A stretch of DNA of 64,000 nt, taken from NCBI RefSeq assembly GCF_003286415.2, contig NZ_CP043450.1, positions 6,324,001 to 6,388,000 of the forward strand, read 5' to 3'. Shown in pieces: positions 16,369 to 25,090 of this stretch. The stretch is from Mucilaginibacter rubeus. Its GTDB lineage: Bacteria; Bacteroidota; Bacteroidia; Sphingobacteriales; Sphingobacteriaceae. Both the position numbers and the translations under genes were made by a program. The notes under the pieces were generated by a model. The model was not told where the DNA came from and made no database searches. It saw nothing but the letters and a program-made list of their open reading frames with translations. Within the stretch, counting starts at the first letter, position 1, and each line of letters begins with the position of its first letter.

Positions 16369-17697
16369 ATGTTTGAAAATCTTTCGGATAAACTCGACAG
16401 GGCGTTCAAGGTCCTGAAGGGTCAGGGAACAATTACAGAAATAAACGTGGCCGAAACCATGAAGGAGATCCGCAAGGCCCTTCTTGACGCCGACGTAAAC
16501 TATAAAACCGCCAAAGCATTTACAGATGATGTTAGGCAAAAGGCGCTTGGTAATAATGTATTAACATCTATTTCGCCGGGACAGTTGCTTACCAAGCTCA
16601 TGAACGATGAGCTTACCAGCCTGATGGGTGGTACCACTGCCGATCTGAATTTTCCGGCCACTCCTACTGTTATATTGATTGCAGGTTTGAACGGTGCAGG
16701 TAAAACAACTTTTACCGGTAAGCTTGCCAACTACTTAAAAACACAACGCAACAAAAAGCCATTACTGGTTGCTGATGATATTTACCGCCCTGCGGCTATT
16801 GATCAGCTGGAAGTATTGGGACAGCAAATAGGCATCCCGGTTTATGCTAACCGCGAATCGAAAGATCCTGTTGCCATTGCCCGCGAAGGTATAGCACAGG
16901 CAAAGCAAAACGGCCAAAACGTGGTAATTATAGATACCGCCGGTCGTTTGGCTATTGATGAGGCCATGATGGTGGAGATTGAGCAGGTAAAAGATGCGGT
17001 GAAGCCACACGAGATCCTGTTTGTAGTTGACTCCATGACCGGTCAGGATGCGGTGAATACTGCCAAGGTGTTCAATGATCGCCTTGACTTTACGGGTGTT
17101 GTATTAACCAAGTTAGATGGTGATACCCGTGGTGGTGCTGCATTATCTATCAAATCGGTTGTTAACAAGCCTATTAAGTTCATTGGTACCGGCGAAAAGA
17201 TGGAAGCGCTTGACGTTTTCCACCCCGATCGTATGGCATCAAGGATCCTGGGCATGGGCGACGTGGTATCGCTGGTAGAACGCGCACAGCAGCAGTTTGA
17301 TGAAAAGGAAGCAGCCGAACTACAAAAGAAGATCCGCAAAAATAAGTTCGACTTTAATGACTTTTACGGCCAGATCCAGCAGATCAAGAAAATGGGTAAC
17401 ATGAAAGATCTGATGGGCATGATTCCTGGTGTAGGCAAAATGATGAAGGATGTTGAGGTTGATGATAACGCTTTCAAAGCTATCGAGGCTATTATCCAAT
17501 CAATGACCCCTTTTGAAAAAGAAAATCCTGAAACAATCAATCAAAGTCGCCGCAACCGTATAGCCAAAGGTTCGGGTACCGATATACAGGAAGTAAACCG
17601 CTTAATGAAGCAGTTTGATGATATGAAAAAGGTGATGAAGCAGATGAGTAACCCTGCAGCCATGGCCAACATGATGCGCAGGATGCCGAAGATGTAA
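16369..17697 (+). CDS. ffh: Signal recognition particle protein Ffh
   Basis: Ffh binds signal sequences and 4.5S RNA, and its GTPase directs ribosomes to FtsY at the inner membrane. At 442 residues it has the normal N-G-M layout: an N bundle to about residue 90, G-domain motifs GLNGAGKTT (about 106), VVIIDTAGR and TKLDGD, and a Met-rich M domain from about 300, including the RNA-binding RRNRIAKGSG. It has its own promoter and a strong terminator, so it is a single-gene unit. Confidence 0.98.
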   Translation: MFENLSDKLDRAFKVLKGQGTITEINVAETMKEIRKALLDADVNYKTAKAFTDDVRQKALGNNVLTSISPGQLLTKLMNDELTSLMGGTTADLNFPATPTVILIAGLNGAGKTTFTGKLANYLKTQRNKKPLLVADDIYRPAAIDQLEVLGQQIGIPVYANRESKDPVAIAREGIAQAKQNGQNVVIIDTAGRLAIDEAMMVEIEQVKDAVKPHEILFVVDSMTGQDAVNTAKVFNDRLDFTGVVLTKLDGDTRGGAALSIKSVVNKPIKFIGTGEKMEALDVFHPDRMASRILGMGDVVSLVERAQQQFDEKEAAELQKKIRKNKFDFNDFYGQIQQIKKMGNMKDLMGMIPGVGKMMKDVEVDDNAFKAIEAIIQSMTPFEKENPETINQSRRNRIAKGSGTDIQEVNRLMKQFDDMKKVMKQMSNPAAMANMMRRMPKM

Positions 17698-17720
17698 AGC
17701 AACTTTTATCTGAATTATAA

Positions 17721-17752
17721 AATGCCCCTTGCGAAACAAGGGGCATTTTTTG
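17721..17752 (+). terminator. Rho-independent terminator of ffh
   Basis: The perfect 10-bp stem AATGCCCCTT/AAGGGGCATT has a 7-nt loop and is followed by a T run. It lies 23 bp after the ffh stop. Confidence 0.9.
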
Positions 17753-17825
17753 TATCGCAAAATATTTTCAAATATGAACGTACGTATGCATTGGTATTGA
17801 TGGGGTTATATTTATTTTTAATACA

Positions 17826-18938
17826 ATGAAGAAACTGCTATTTGTTGTTGGGTTATTTATTGCTGCTCAAATAAACGCGCAATCTGTTATGGTTGGCAAA
17901 AACATTCATACAGATATCCCGGATGTAACTAAACAGCAGATAATTAATGCATTGGATAGCCTTGTATATAAAATAGGGTCCGGTAAGCTAAATATTAATG
18001 ATGTTGAGCAAGATAAAGGCGGGTTAACGGTATCCATTTTAAAAGACCAGCAAGCGGATATAAATGATACTACAAGTCCAAAACAGTTAATTAATCTGTA
18101 TCCCGTTGCGCCGGGGCAATATTTTATTTCGGTAGCAATAATGGGCTCAAACGGCACTTCGCCCTTGTTAAAAAAGATCATTAATTTGATAGGAAATGAC
18201 AGCGGCGGGAAAATAACCTTTGCCTTGCCGCTAAATTATCTCACCCGTTTGTGGAAGACCCGAAAGGTAGGCAACATCATTTATCACTCTCCGGATGAGA
18301 TCAATATAGACCGGGCTAAGAAATTCGATAAAAAGAACACGCTTATTCCAACCAAATTAGGCCTGCAACCCGAAAGCATGGATTTTTATTTATGTAATAA
18401 CTACCAGGAGATATTACCATTGTTGGGTTTAGGGTATAGTGCAGAAGCTAACGGAAATACCAGGAATGGCTATGGTGTTGATGCTAATTGCATTTTCTCC
18501 GTGATGCACAACGAAGATTTTTCGCATGATTTATTTCACTATTATGCAGCCAAGGTACGTAAGGTTCCAAGAAACACAGCCGCGGAAGAAGGTATTGCAT
18601 ATAGTTGGGGAAATGCATATTACACCGATGAAAAGGGTGAAATGATATTGCAAAAGGACCTGGTGATACAATTAAGATTGTATCTGCAGCAACACCCCAG
18701 CGCCGGTTTATATGATATGTTCTCGAAAAATCCGGTGGTGTTTAATTCTATGGCCAAAGTAAGGTCGGTTATTTCCGGTGTTATATGCGATGAAGTGGAA
18801 CGACAAAGAGGTACGTCAGGAATTATAGCGCTGATCAATTGTGGCAAGGGCGATGATAACTATCTGGCAGCAGTAAACAGCCTGATCAATATCAATAAAA
18901 CAAATTTTGATACGGCTGTTAAGGCATTGTTAAAGTAG
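17826..18938 (+). CDS. Secreted protein with degenerate zincin-like motif
   Basis: The 370-residue protein begins with signal peptide MKKLLFVVGLFIAAQINAQ and matches no family I recognise. Residues 234-238 read HDLFH inside the segment FSHDLFHYYAAK, and 16 residues later comes AAEEGIAYSWG (Glu254/255). This spacing is like the HExxH...E zinc site of gluzincin peptidases, except that the catalytic Glu is Asp. It may be a divergent metallopeptidase, an inactive relative, or a chance match. An M1 aminopeptidase follows about 70 bp downstream on the same strand. The evidence for a real secreted gene is good; the function is only a suggestion. Confidence 0.75.
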   Translation: MKKLLFVVGLFIAAQINAQSVMVGKNIHTDIPDVTKQQIINALDSLVYKIGSGKLNINDVEQDKGGLTVSILKDQQADINDTTSPKQLINLYPVAPGQYFISVAIMGSNGTSPLLKKIINLIGNDSGGKITFALPLNYLTRLWKTRKVGNIIYHSPDEINIDRAKKFDKKNTLIPTKLGLQPESMDFYLCNNYQEILPLLGLGYSAEANGNTRNGYGVDANCIFSVMHNEDFSHDLFHYYAAKVRKVPRNTAAEEGIAYSWGNAYYTDEKGEMILQKDLVIQLRLYLQQHPSAGLYDMFSKNPVVFNSMAKVRSVISGVICDEVERQRGTSGIIALINCGKGDDNYLAAVNSLININKTNFDTAVKALLK

Positions 18939-19011
18939 CGCATCACGAAGCAAAAAAGAGGAGGCTTTTTTATTAGCTTTGTTGCAGAACACAACAAACA
19001 GCAGGAAGCTT

Positions 19012-20592
19012 ATGCGCAGGATATTTTTAGTTCTTCTATCGTTACCTACCCTATTTACTACGCCAACATTTGCCCAGGCTCCCGGGGCGCCAATTGATGT
19101 TAAGCACTATACATTTGAAATAAAACTGAACGATGCCGATAATAATATTGAAGGAAAGGCCACCGTTACAGTAAGGTTTTTGAATGCTGCGGACGGCTTT
19201 AACCTTGATTTGGTGAAAAAGAATGCAGCGGGCAAAGGGATGCTGGTATCAGCGGTAACTGAAAACGGAAAGCCGCTAAAATTTACCCAGGAAGATGAAC
19301 AACTAAAAATAAGTACACGCGCCTATAAAGGCAACACCCGCGACTATACCATAAGCTATAGTGGCGTACCTGCTGATGGACTTATCATATCAACCAATGC
19401 CTTTGGTCACCGTACTTTTTTTGGTGACAACTGGCCAAACCGTGCGCATAACTGGCTGCCTTGCGTTGATAATATTGCCGACAAAGCCCCGGTTGATTTT
19501 ATTGTAACTGCGCCTGATCATTACCAGGTGGTATCAAATGGCCTGCAAACTGAAGAAAAACAGCTCGACGGAAAACTAAAGCTGACCCATTGGGTTGAAA
19601 CCGTTGCCCTGCCAACCAAAGTAATGGTAATTGGTGTAGCCGAATTTGCTGTTGATCGTCCGGGTGATGTTAATGGCATCCCTGTTTTTACATATGTTTT
19701 TCCGGAAAGCAAAGAGGCTGGTTTTAAAAGCTACGCGGTGGCCAAAGACATTCTCCCCTACTTTATAAAAAACGTAGGCCCTTACAGCTATGAGAAATTG
19801 GCTAACGTACAATCCAAAACCATTTTTGGCGGCATGGAAAATGCCAGCGCCATATTCTATTTTGAAGAATCGGTTAAAAGTCCTGAAATAGAAGAGCTGA
19901 TGGCGCATGAAATAGCACATCAATGGTTTGGTGACGGAGCAAGTGAAAAAAGTTTCGGGCATTTATGGTTAAGCGAAGGCTTTGCCACTTATATGACTAA
20001 CCTGTACCTCGAAAACAAATATGGCCCGGATACACTAAAAGTCCGCTTAATGGCCGACCGTAAAACGGTGCTTAAGTTTGAAAAGTCGAGATTATCGCCG
20101 GTTGTGGATACTGCCGTTAAAACCCAATATATGCAACTGCTTAATGCCAACAGCTACCAAAAAGGCGGTTGGGTGCTGCACATGTTGAGGCGAAAACTGG
20201 GCGATGATATTTTTTGGAGAGGTATAAGAAACTACTATTCAAAATACCAGGGAGGCAATGCCAATACCGATGATTTGAGGCGTGTGATGGAGCAAGCCAG
20301 CGGAAAAGACCTTAAACAGTTTTTTACCCAATGGCTGCGTACTGCAGGGCATCCAAATTTGGTTGTTAGCTGGAAGTTTGATGAAAAGGATAATAATATC
20401 ACTATCAATGTAACCCAAACCCAGGAAAATGTTTACAACCTGGCGCTGGAGATTTCTGTTGATGGCCAGGTGTTGACAATACCTGTAAAAGAAAAATCTG
20501 CTACAGCGCGTTTTCAGCTAAAAGCAAGGCCTGCGGATGTAAAGATCGACCCGAACGTAAACCTGCTGGCAACGTTTGAAGAGAATAAATAA
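19012..20592 (+). CDS. Secreted M1 family aminopeptidase
   Basis: This is a zinc aminopeptidase removing N-terminal residues from peptides, exported by signal peptide MRRIFLVLLSLPTLFTTPTFAQ. Zinc ligands are His299, His303 and Glu322 in HEIAHQWFGD and LSEGFATYM, with Glu300 the likely base. GGMENAS is the exopeptidase substrate loop. At 526 residues it lacks the large C-terminal helical domain of full-length aminopeptidase N. ATG 19012 is chosen over the upstream TTG 18979 because the signal peptide starts there. TAGCTTTG at 18974-18981 is an exact TAnnTTTG match. Confidence 0.94.
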   Translation: MRRIFLVLLSLPTLFTTPTFAQAPGAPIDVKHYTFEIKLNDADNNIEGKATVTVRFLNAADGFNLDLVKKNAAGKGMLVSAVTENGKPLKFTQEDEQLKISTRAYKGNTRDYTISYSGVPADGLIISTNAFGHRTFFGDNWPNRAHNWLPCVDNIADKAPVDFIVTAPDHYQVVSNGLQTEEKQLDGKLKLTHWVETVALPTKVMVIGVAEFAVDRPGDVNGIPVFTYVFPESKEAGFKSYAVAKDILPYFIKNVGPYSYEKLANVQSKTIFGGMENASAIFYFEESVKSPEIEELMAHEIAHQWFGDGASEKSFGHLWLSEGFATYMTNLYLENKYGPDTLKVRLMADRKTVLKFEKSRLSPVVDTAVKTQYMQLLNANSYQKGGWVLHMLRRKLGDDIFWRGIRNYYSKYQGGNANTDDLRRVMEQASGKDLKQFFTQWLRTAGHPNLVVSWKFDEKDNNITINVTQTQENVYNLALEISVDGQVLTIPVKEKSATARFQLKARPADVKIDPNVNLLATFEENK

Positions 20593-20633
20593 CAAGGATC
20601 TTCCGGGAAATTAATAATTATTAAGGAACGTTT

Positions 20634-20747
20634 AATTCCCCTCTTGAGAGGGGGCGTAGAGGAAAGAGCGATGGCAGGGGTGTGTTATTATAAAAGGCGA
20701 TACGCAAAGACACACCCCCTCCACCCCTCTCAAGAGGGGAATCGCAC
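20634..20747. repeat. Palindromic intergenic repeat, family R2 (copy a)
   Basis: The outer arms ATTCCCCTCTTGAGAGGG and CCCTCTCAAGAGGGGAAT (left arm from 20634, right arm ending near 20742) are complementary. Inner arms AGGGGTGTGT and ACACACCCC also pair. The same architecture recurs at 60328-60442 and, more diverged, at 54684-54809. It sits between convergent genes. Confidence 0.9.
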
Positions 20748-20789
20748 CGACCTCCGCTCTATCGCTGGGCTGTGAAAATCTATTTAAAG

Positions 20790-21161
20790 CTACGCGGCGA
20801 TAACCGTACTAATTACCTTCTCCAAGTCTTCCAGATCGAAAGGCTTGGCTAAATAAGTTTGAGCGCCGGCGTGGTTGGCCAGGATCTGAATATCGCTGTT
20901 AGCCGAAAAATAAATAACAGGAATATCTTTAAGGCCTTCTGTTTTTTTGAGGGTTTGTGTGGCGATGATCCCGCCCGAGTCGGGGATCCAGTTATCCATC
21001 ATGATCACATCAGGTAAAATGCCCGAAACCTTTTCAATGATGTTATTGCAATCGCTAAAGGTATGCACTTCCCATCCCTGTTCTTCTAAAATGTAACTGC
21101 AAATAGACAGGATATCCTCGTCGTCATCAAATATGACAATCTTTTTGTGTGAAGTACTCAT
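20790..21161 (-). CDS. Single-domain response regulator receiver
   Basis: The 123-residue protein is a lone receiver (CheY-like) domain with no output domain. The acidic pocket is in FDDDEDIL (Asp12-14), the phospho-acceptor is Asp56 in MMDNW, the switch residue is Ser86 and the conserved Lys is Lys106 in LAKPF. It could act by protein contact or as a phosphorelay carrier. No histidine kinase is in the window, so its partner is unknown. Confidence 0.93.
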   Translation of the reverse strand: MSTSHKKIVIFDDDEDILSICSYILEEQGWEVHTFSDCNNIIEKVSGILPDVIMMDNWIPDSGGIIATQTLKKTEGLKDIPVIYFSANSDIQILANHAGAQTYLAKPFDLEDLEKVISTVIAA

Positions 21162-21436
21162 GAGATAGTTGTACGTGAATTTATAAACATCTTTTCATTA
21201 AACCAAATGTTTTAAATTCCTAATTAAATTTAGCGTGTTTAAACGGGTTTTTCTCTCTTTTTGATTCAAATTATCAGAATAAATACCACTTCTTAACCAC
21301 TACAAAGCCTGATAATTGATTTTGTAACCGATTAATTACGGCGTTTTACTGAAAACAGTAATATTTTTACCTATCCAATTTCATTAACCCTTTATTAATT
21401 CCTGTTATACCAATAAACACCTGTAAATTCTGTTTC
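21162..21436. other. Intergenic control region ahead of GH30
   Basis: The divergent region contains an ATTATCAG/CTGATAAT inverted pair (about 21270 and 21310) and a short hairpin TTACTG-AAAA-CAGTAA around 21346-21361. These are possible operator sites for the glucanase genes, but no regulator is identified. Confidence 0.35.
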
Positions 21437-22843
21437 ATGAATACGCAAATCAAATCGATTTTATTGGGCGCTATGCTGCTGGGCACTACCGCGGCAGCAA
21501 ACGCACAAGCAACAAAGGCAAGCCTATGGCTCACAAAGGCCGATAGGTCGGTGCTTTTTGAACAGCAAAAAGACCCGCTTACCTTTAAAACTGGCGAATC
21601 CGACGGCACCACTATTACCGTTGACGATAAGCAGCACTACCAGCCTATAGATGGATTTGGGTTTGCACTAACCGGAGGCAGCGCTATGCACATCATCCGC
21701 ATGAGCGCTGAGAGTAGGGCCGCCTTATTGAAGAACCTTTTTGCTGTAACCGGGAACGATATTGGCATCAGCTATCTAAGGCTAAGTATCGGTGCGTCGG
21801 ATCTGAACGAAAAAGTTTTCTCCTACGATGATATGCCCGAAGGTCAAACCGACCCAACGATGAAGCATTTTGATCTTGGTCCGGATAAAACTGATGTGAT
21901 CCCTGTAATGAAACAGATCCTGGCTATTAATCCTGCTATTAAAATACTGGGTTCTCCATGGTCGCCACCGGCATGGATGAAAACCAATAACGATACCCGT
22001 GGCGGCAGGTTAAAACCCGATTGCTACCCGGTTTATGCTAAATATCTGGTTAAATATATCCAGGCTATGAAAGCTAATGGGATTAATATCGATGCGATCA
22101 CCATTCAGAACGAACCATTGCACCCGGGCAATAACCCAAGTTTGCTGATGGCTGCACCAGATGAAGGCGATTTTATCAAAAACAACCTTGGCCCCGCATT
22201 TAAAGCCGCAGGCATTAAAACCAAGATCATTCTATACGATCATAATGCCGACAGGCCCGACTACCCTATCTCGATACTGAATGATCCTGCAACCCGTAAA
22301 TACGTGGATGGCTCAGGCTTCCACCTGTACGGTGGTGATATTTCGGCCCTTACCGATGTGCATAATGCCCATCCTGACAAAAACATCTATTTCACCGAAC
22401 AAATGACCGTTGAGCCGGAAAACCAAAGCACAATCAATATAGCATGGCCCGTTAAAAGCCTGATAATTGGCGCTACCCGCAACTGGAGCCGCAATGTACT
22501 GGAGTGGAACCTTGCTGCCGATCCGGAATATAAACCATATACAGATCGAGGAGGCTGCCCGATGTGTCAGGGTGCGGTTACTATTGATAAAAATGAGGTT
22601 AAGAAAAATGTGGCTTATTATTCAGTTGCCCATGCTTCCAAATTTGTGCGTCCGGGCTCGGTACGTATAGCTTCAAACAGTTCAGAGACGTTGCCTAACG
22701 TGGCTTTCAAAACGCCCGACGGCAAAAAAGTGCTGATTGTGGCTAATACCGGCGAAGGTACGCAGGGTTTCAACATCAAATACGAGGGTAAAATATTGGC
22801 TGTTAAGCTCGATAAAGGCTCGGTAGGAACATATATCTGGTAG
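21437..22843 (+). CDS. Secreted GH30 glycoside hydrolase
   Basis: The GH30 family (clan GH-A, retaining) includes glucosylceramidases and endo-beta-1,6-glucanases. This 468-residue protein has a signal peptide cut after about ANAQA, DGFGFALTGGSAM near the barrel start, ILGSPWSPPAWMK, the acid/base Glu226 in TIQNEPLHPGN, and the nucleophile Glu321 in IYFTEQMT. A small beta-domain at the C-terminus completes the usual layout. Bacterial secreted members of this type most often attack beta-1,6-glucan, but the specificity cannot be proved here. The GH5 gene follows after 36 bp. Confidence 0.92.
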   Translation: MNTQIKSILLGAMLLGTTAAANAQATKASLWLTKADRSVLFEQQKDPLTFKTGESDGTTITVDDKQHYQPIDGFGFALTGGSAMHIIRMSAESRAALLKNLFAVTGNDIGISYLRLSIGASDLNEKVFSYDDMPEGQTDPTMKHFDLGPDKTDVIPVMKQILAINPAIKILGSPWSPPAWMKTNNDTRGGRLKPDCYPVYAKYLVKYIQAMKANGINIDAITIQNEPLHPGNNPSLLMAAPDEGDFIKNNLGPAFKAAGIKTKIILYDHNADRPDYPISILNDPATRKYVDGSGFHLYGGDISALTDVHNAHPDKNIYFTEQMTVEPENQSTINIAWPVKSLIIGATRNWSRNVLEWNLAADPEYKPYTDRGGCPMCQGAVTIDKNEVKKNVAYYSVAHASKFVRPGSVRIASNSSETLPNVAFKTPDGKKVLIVANTGEGTQGFNIKYEGKILAVKLDKGSVGTYIW

Positions 22844-22879
22844 TATAAACAGGTTCAGAAAAATTAAACGCACAACAAC

Positions 22880-24670
22880 ATGTTAACATCGTTAATAAAA
22901 AATATAAAGTTAAAATCAGGGATTAAAGTCTTGCTGGCCGCGGCTCCTGCCCTATTTGTTTCATTGCAAGGTAATGCGCAAACCGGCTTTTTAAAGGCCG
23001 ACGGCAAAAAAATAGTTGATGAAAAAGGCCAGAACGTATTGCTGCGCGGTATGGGTTTGGGCGGATGGATGCTACAGGAAGGCTATATGCTGCACATTAA
23101 TAAAGACAGCCGTCAGTACCGCATCCGTGAACGCCTGGAAGAATTGATGGGCCCCGCCGAAACTAAAGAGTTTTATGATACCTGGCTGGCCAACAATACC
23201 CGCAAAATTGATGTGGACTCGATGAAACGCTGGGGTTTTAACTCTATCCGCCTGCCGATGCATTACAACCTGTATACACTTCCTGTTGATAAAGAACCGG
23301 TAGCCGGGCAAAACACCTGGCTGGATAAAGGCTTTAAAATGACCGATGATTTGCTGGCCTGGTGTAAAGCAAACCACATGTTCCTGATCCTTGACCTGCA
23401 TGCTACACCCGGCGGGCAGGGAAACGACCTGAATATCTCCGATCGTGACCCCGATAAACCGTCGCTTTGGGACAGCGAGGCCAATAAGCAAAAAACCATC
23501 GCCCTTTGGCGTAAACTGGCCGAGCGCTATAAGAATGAGCCAAACATTGGTGCTTACGATATCATCAACGAGCCAAACTGGGGCTTTGACGATCCGCAGA
23601 ATGACAAGAATGGTTTGAAGGAAAAAACCAATGGTCCGTTAAGAAAACTGATGGTTGATATTACCGCTGCTATCCGCGAGGTAGATAAAAAACACATCAT
23701 TATTATTGAAGGCAACGGCTGGGGGAATAACTACAATGGTATTTTACCTCAGTGGGATAAAAACATGGTGCTGAGCTTCCATAAATACTGGAATTTTAAT
23801 GATCAAAAGTCTGTTGACCACATCGTAAAAGTCCGCGACCAGTATAACGTCCCGGTGTGGTTGGGCGAAACCGGCGAAAACTCCAATACCTGGATAACCG
23901 AGGCTATTGGTTTGTTGGAGAAAAACAACATTGGCTGGTCGTTATGGCCGTTAAAAAAATTGGGTAATAATAACCCGATGGAAATTGTTTCAAACCTGAA
24001 CTACGATGATGTGGCCAAATACCTGAATACCGGCAGGCATAAACCAAAAGAAAGTAACGTGTATAGCGGAACCCTGGAGCTGGCCACTTATGCCAAATTA
24101 GAAAACACCATCATTCATCATGATGTGATAGATGCCATTTTCCGCCAGCCTCATACCACGGTTACCAAGCCGTTTAAGGCCAATAAAATAGGTAACGGAA
24201 CTACCATCAACGCGGTAGATTATGATCTTGGCCGCAATGGTTACGCTTATTTTGATACCGACACTGCCGACTATCATACATCTGGAAAGCCAGGTGTAGG
24301 CAACAAAGGGCATGTTTACCGCAACGATGGCGTTGATATCAGCAAGGATTCAACCCAATATAACAGTTACTATGTAGATCATATTGAAACCGGCGAGTGG
24401 ACACAATACACCGTTCAGGTTAAAACAGCAGGCGTTTATTCCATTAGCCTGAAAGTAGCCGCGGCAACTGATGATAGTAAATTATCGATACTGGTTAACA
24501 ACACCACCCAGGCAAAAGAAGTGGCTGTACCTAACACCGGCGGATTAAAAAAATGGCAGGTTATTGCCGTTAAAAACATTGTTTTAAAAGCGGGTACAAA
24601 CAAAATAAAAGTATTGGCCAACAATGGCGGGTATAACCTGCATTACCTGCAGTTTTGGAAGGGCAAATAA
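22880..24670 (+). CDS. Secreted GH5 glucanase with C-terminal carbohydrate-binding domain
   Basis: This 596-residue secreted enzyme has a GH5 (clan GH-A) catalytic domain at about residues 35-370, with LRGMGLGGWMLQEGYM, acid/base Glu231 in DIINEPNWGF and nucleophile Glu330 in VWLGETGENS. The C-terminal 160 residues look like a CBM6/CBM35-type beta-sandwich (TGEWTQYTVQVKTAGVYSIS, ending in NLHYLQFWKGK). Family GH5 covers many beta-glucan and mannan activities. Pairing with GH30 suggests joint attack on a beta-glucan, possibly fungal wall material (inference). A terminator follows. No SusC/SusD pair is adjacent. Confidence 0.92.
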   Translation: MLTSLIKNIKLKSGIKVLLAAAPALFVSLQGNAQTGFLKADGKKIVDEKGQNVLLRGMGLGGWMLQEGYMLHINKDSRQYRIRERLEELMGPAETKEFYDTWLANNTRKIDVDSMKRWGFNSIRLPMHYNLYTLPVDKEPVAGQNTWLDKGFKMTDDLLAWCKANHMFLILDLHATPGGQGNDLNISDRDPDKPSLWDSEANKQKTIALWRKLAERYKNEPNIGAYDIINEPNWGFDDPQNDKNGLKEKTNGPLRKLMVDITAAIREVDKKHIIIIEGNGWGNNYNGILPQWDKNMVLSFHKYWNFNDQKSVDHIVKVRDQYNVPVWLGETGENSNTWITEAIGLLEKNNIGWSLWPLKKLGNNNPMEIVSNLNYDDVAKYLNTGRHKPKESNVYSGTLELATYAKLENTIIHHDVIDAIFRQPHTTVTKPFKANKIGNGTTINAVDYDLGRNGYAYFDTDTADYHTSGKPGVGNKGHVYRNDGVDISKDSTQYNSYYVDHIETGEWTQYTVQVKTAGVYSISLKVAAATDDSKLSILVNNTTQAKEVAVPNTGGLKKWQVIAVKNIVLKAGTNKIKVLANNGGYNLHYLQFWKGK

Positions 24671-24694
24671 TATTTAAACGCTAAACAATATTGA

Positions 24695-24736
24695 ACAGCC
24701 GGTGCAAAGAATAATGTACCGGCTGTTTGCATTTTT
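24695..24736 (+). terminator. Terminator of the GH30-GH5 operon
   Basis: The perfect 9-bp stem ACAGCCGGT/ACCGGCTGT has a 14-nt loop and is followed by TTGCATTTTT. It starts 24 bp after the GH5 stop. Confidence 0.85.
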
Positions 24737-24886
24737 AAGTATCGTTGACCTAATGTAACAACGTTTGAGGAGCTAAAAGCATAATATTATTTTTCTTATA
24801 AAAGCTATTGTAATTAACTGTTTTTATAGTTAAATTTATTATACCAATTATCAGTATAATCTAAACAGTAAACAGGGGATTTCGTT

Positions 24887-25066
24887 ATGAAAAAACAAGC
24901 TAACATAGTTTGTCAGCCTGATAAGACTGAGACTACACATCCATTATCCGTAAATTGCCAGCCGCCGCATCAAAAAATGTATCGTGATCATACGCATTGC
25001 GATCACCAGCACGGCAGGGTTAACAAGTTTCCAATTGGCAGCAGCCGCGGGCCATGCTTTTTTTAA
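24887..25066 (+). CDS. Possible Cys/His-rich 59-residue protein
   Basis: This short open frame begins ATG after AGGGGA at 7 nt spacing, an unusually good Shine-Dalgarno for this phylum, and ends at a terminator-like hairpin. The peptide has no signal sequence. It has four Cys (9, 24, 38 and 57) and six His (18, 28, 35, 37, 40 and 42), concentrated in RDHTHCDHQH, suggesting metal binding. The C-terminus reads GSSRGPCFF. I know no family. The gap between the GH5 terminator and this frame leaves room for its own promoter. It may be a real small protein or a chance frame in a small RNA. Confidence 0.45.
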   Translation: MKKQANIVCQPDKTETTHPLSVNCQPPHQKMYRDHTHCDHQHGRVNKFPIGSSRGPCFF

Positions 25067-25090
25067 ACCCGGTTTAGCCGGGTTATTTTA
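25066..25090 (+). terminator. Terminator-like hairpin after the small Cys/His ORF
   Basis: The perfect 7-bp GC-rich stem AACCCGG/CCGGGTT has a 5-nt loop, begins at the stop codon of the small frame, and is followed by ATTTTAT. It overlaps the stop codon of the opposing DUF6624-type gene. Confidence 0.65.
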
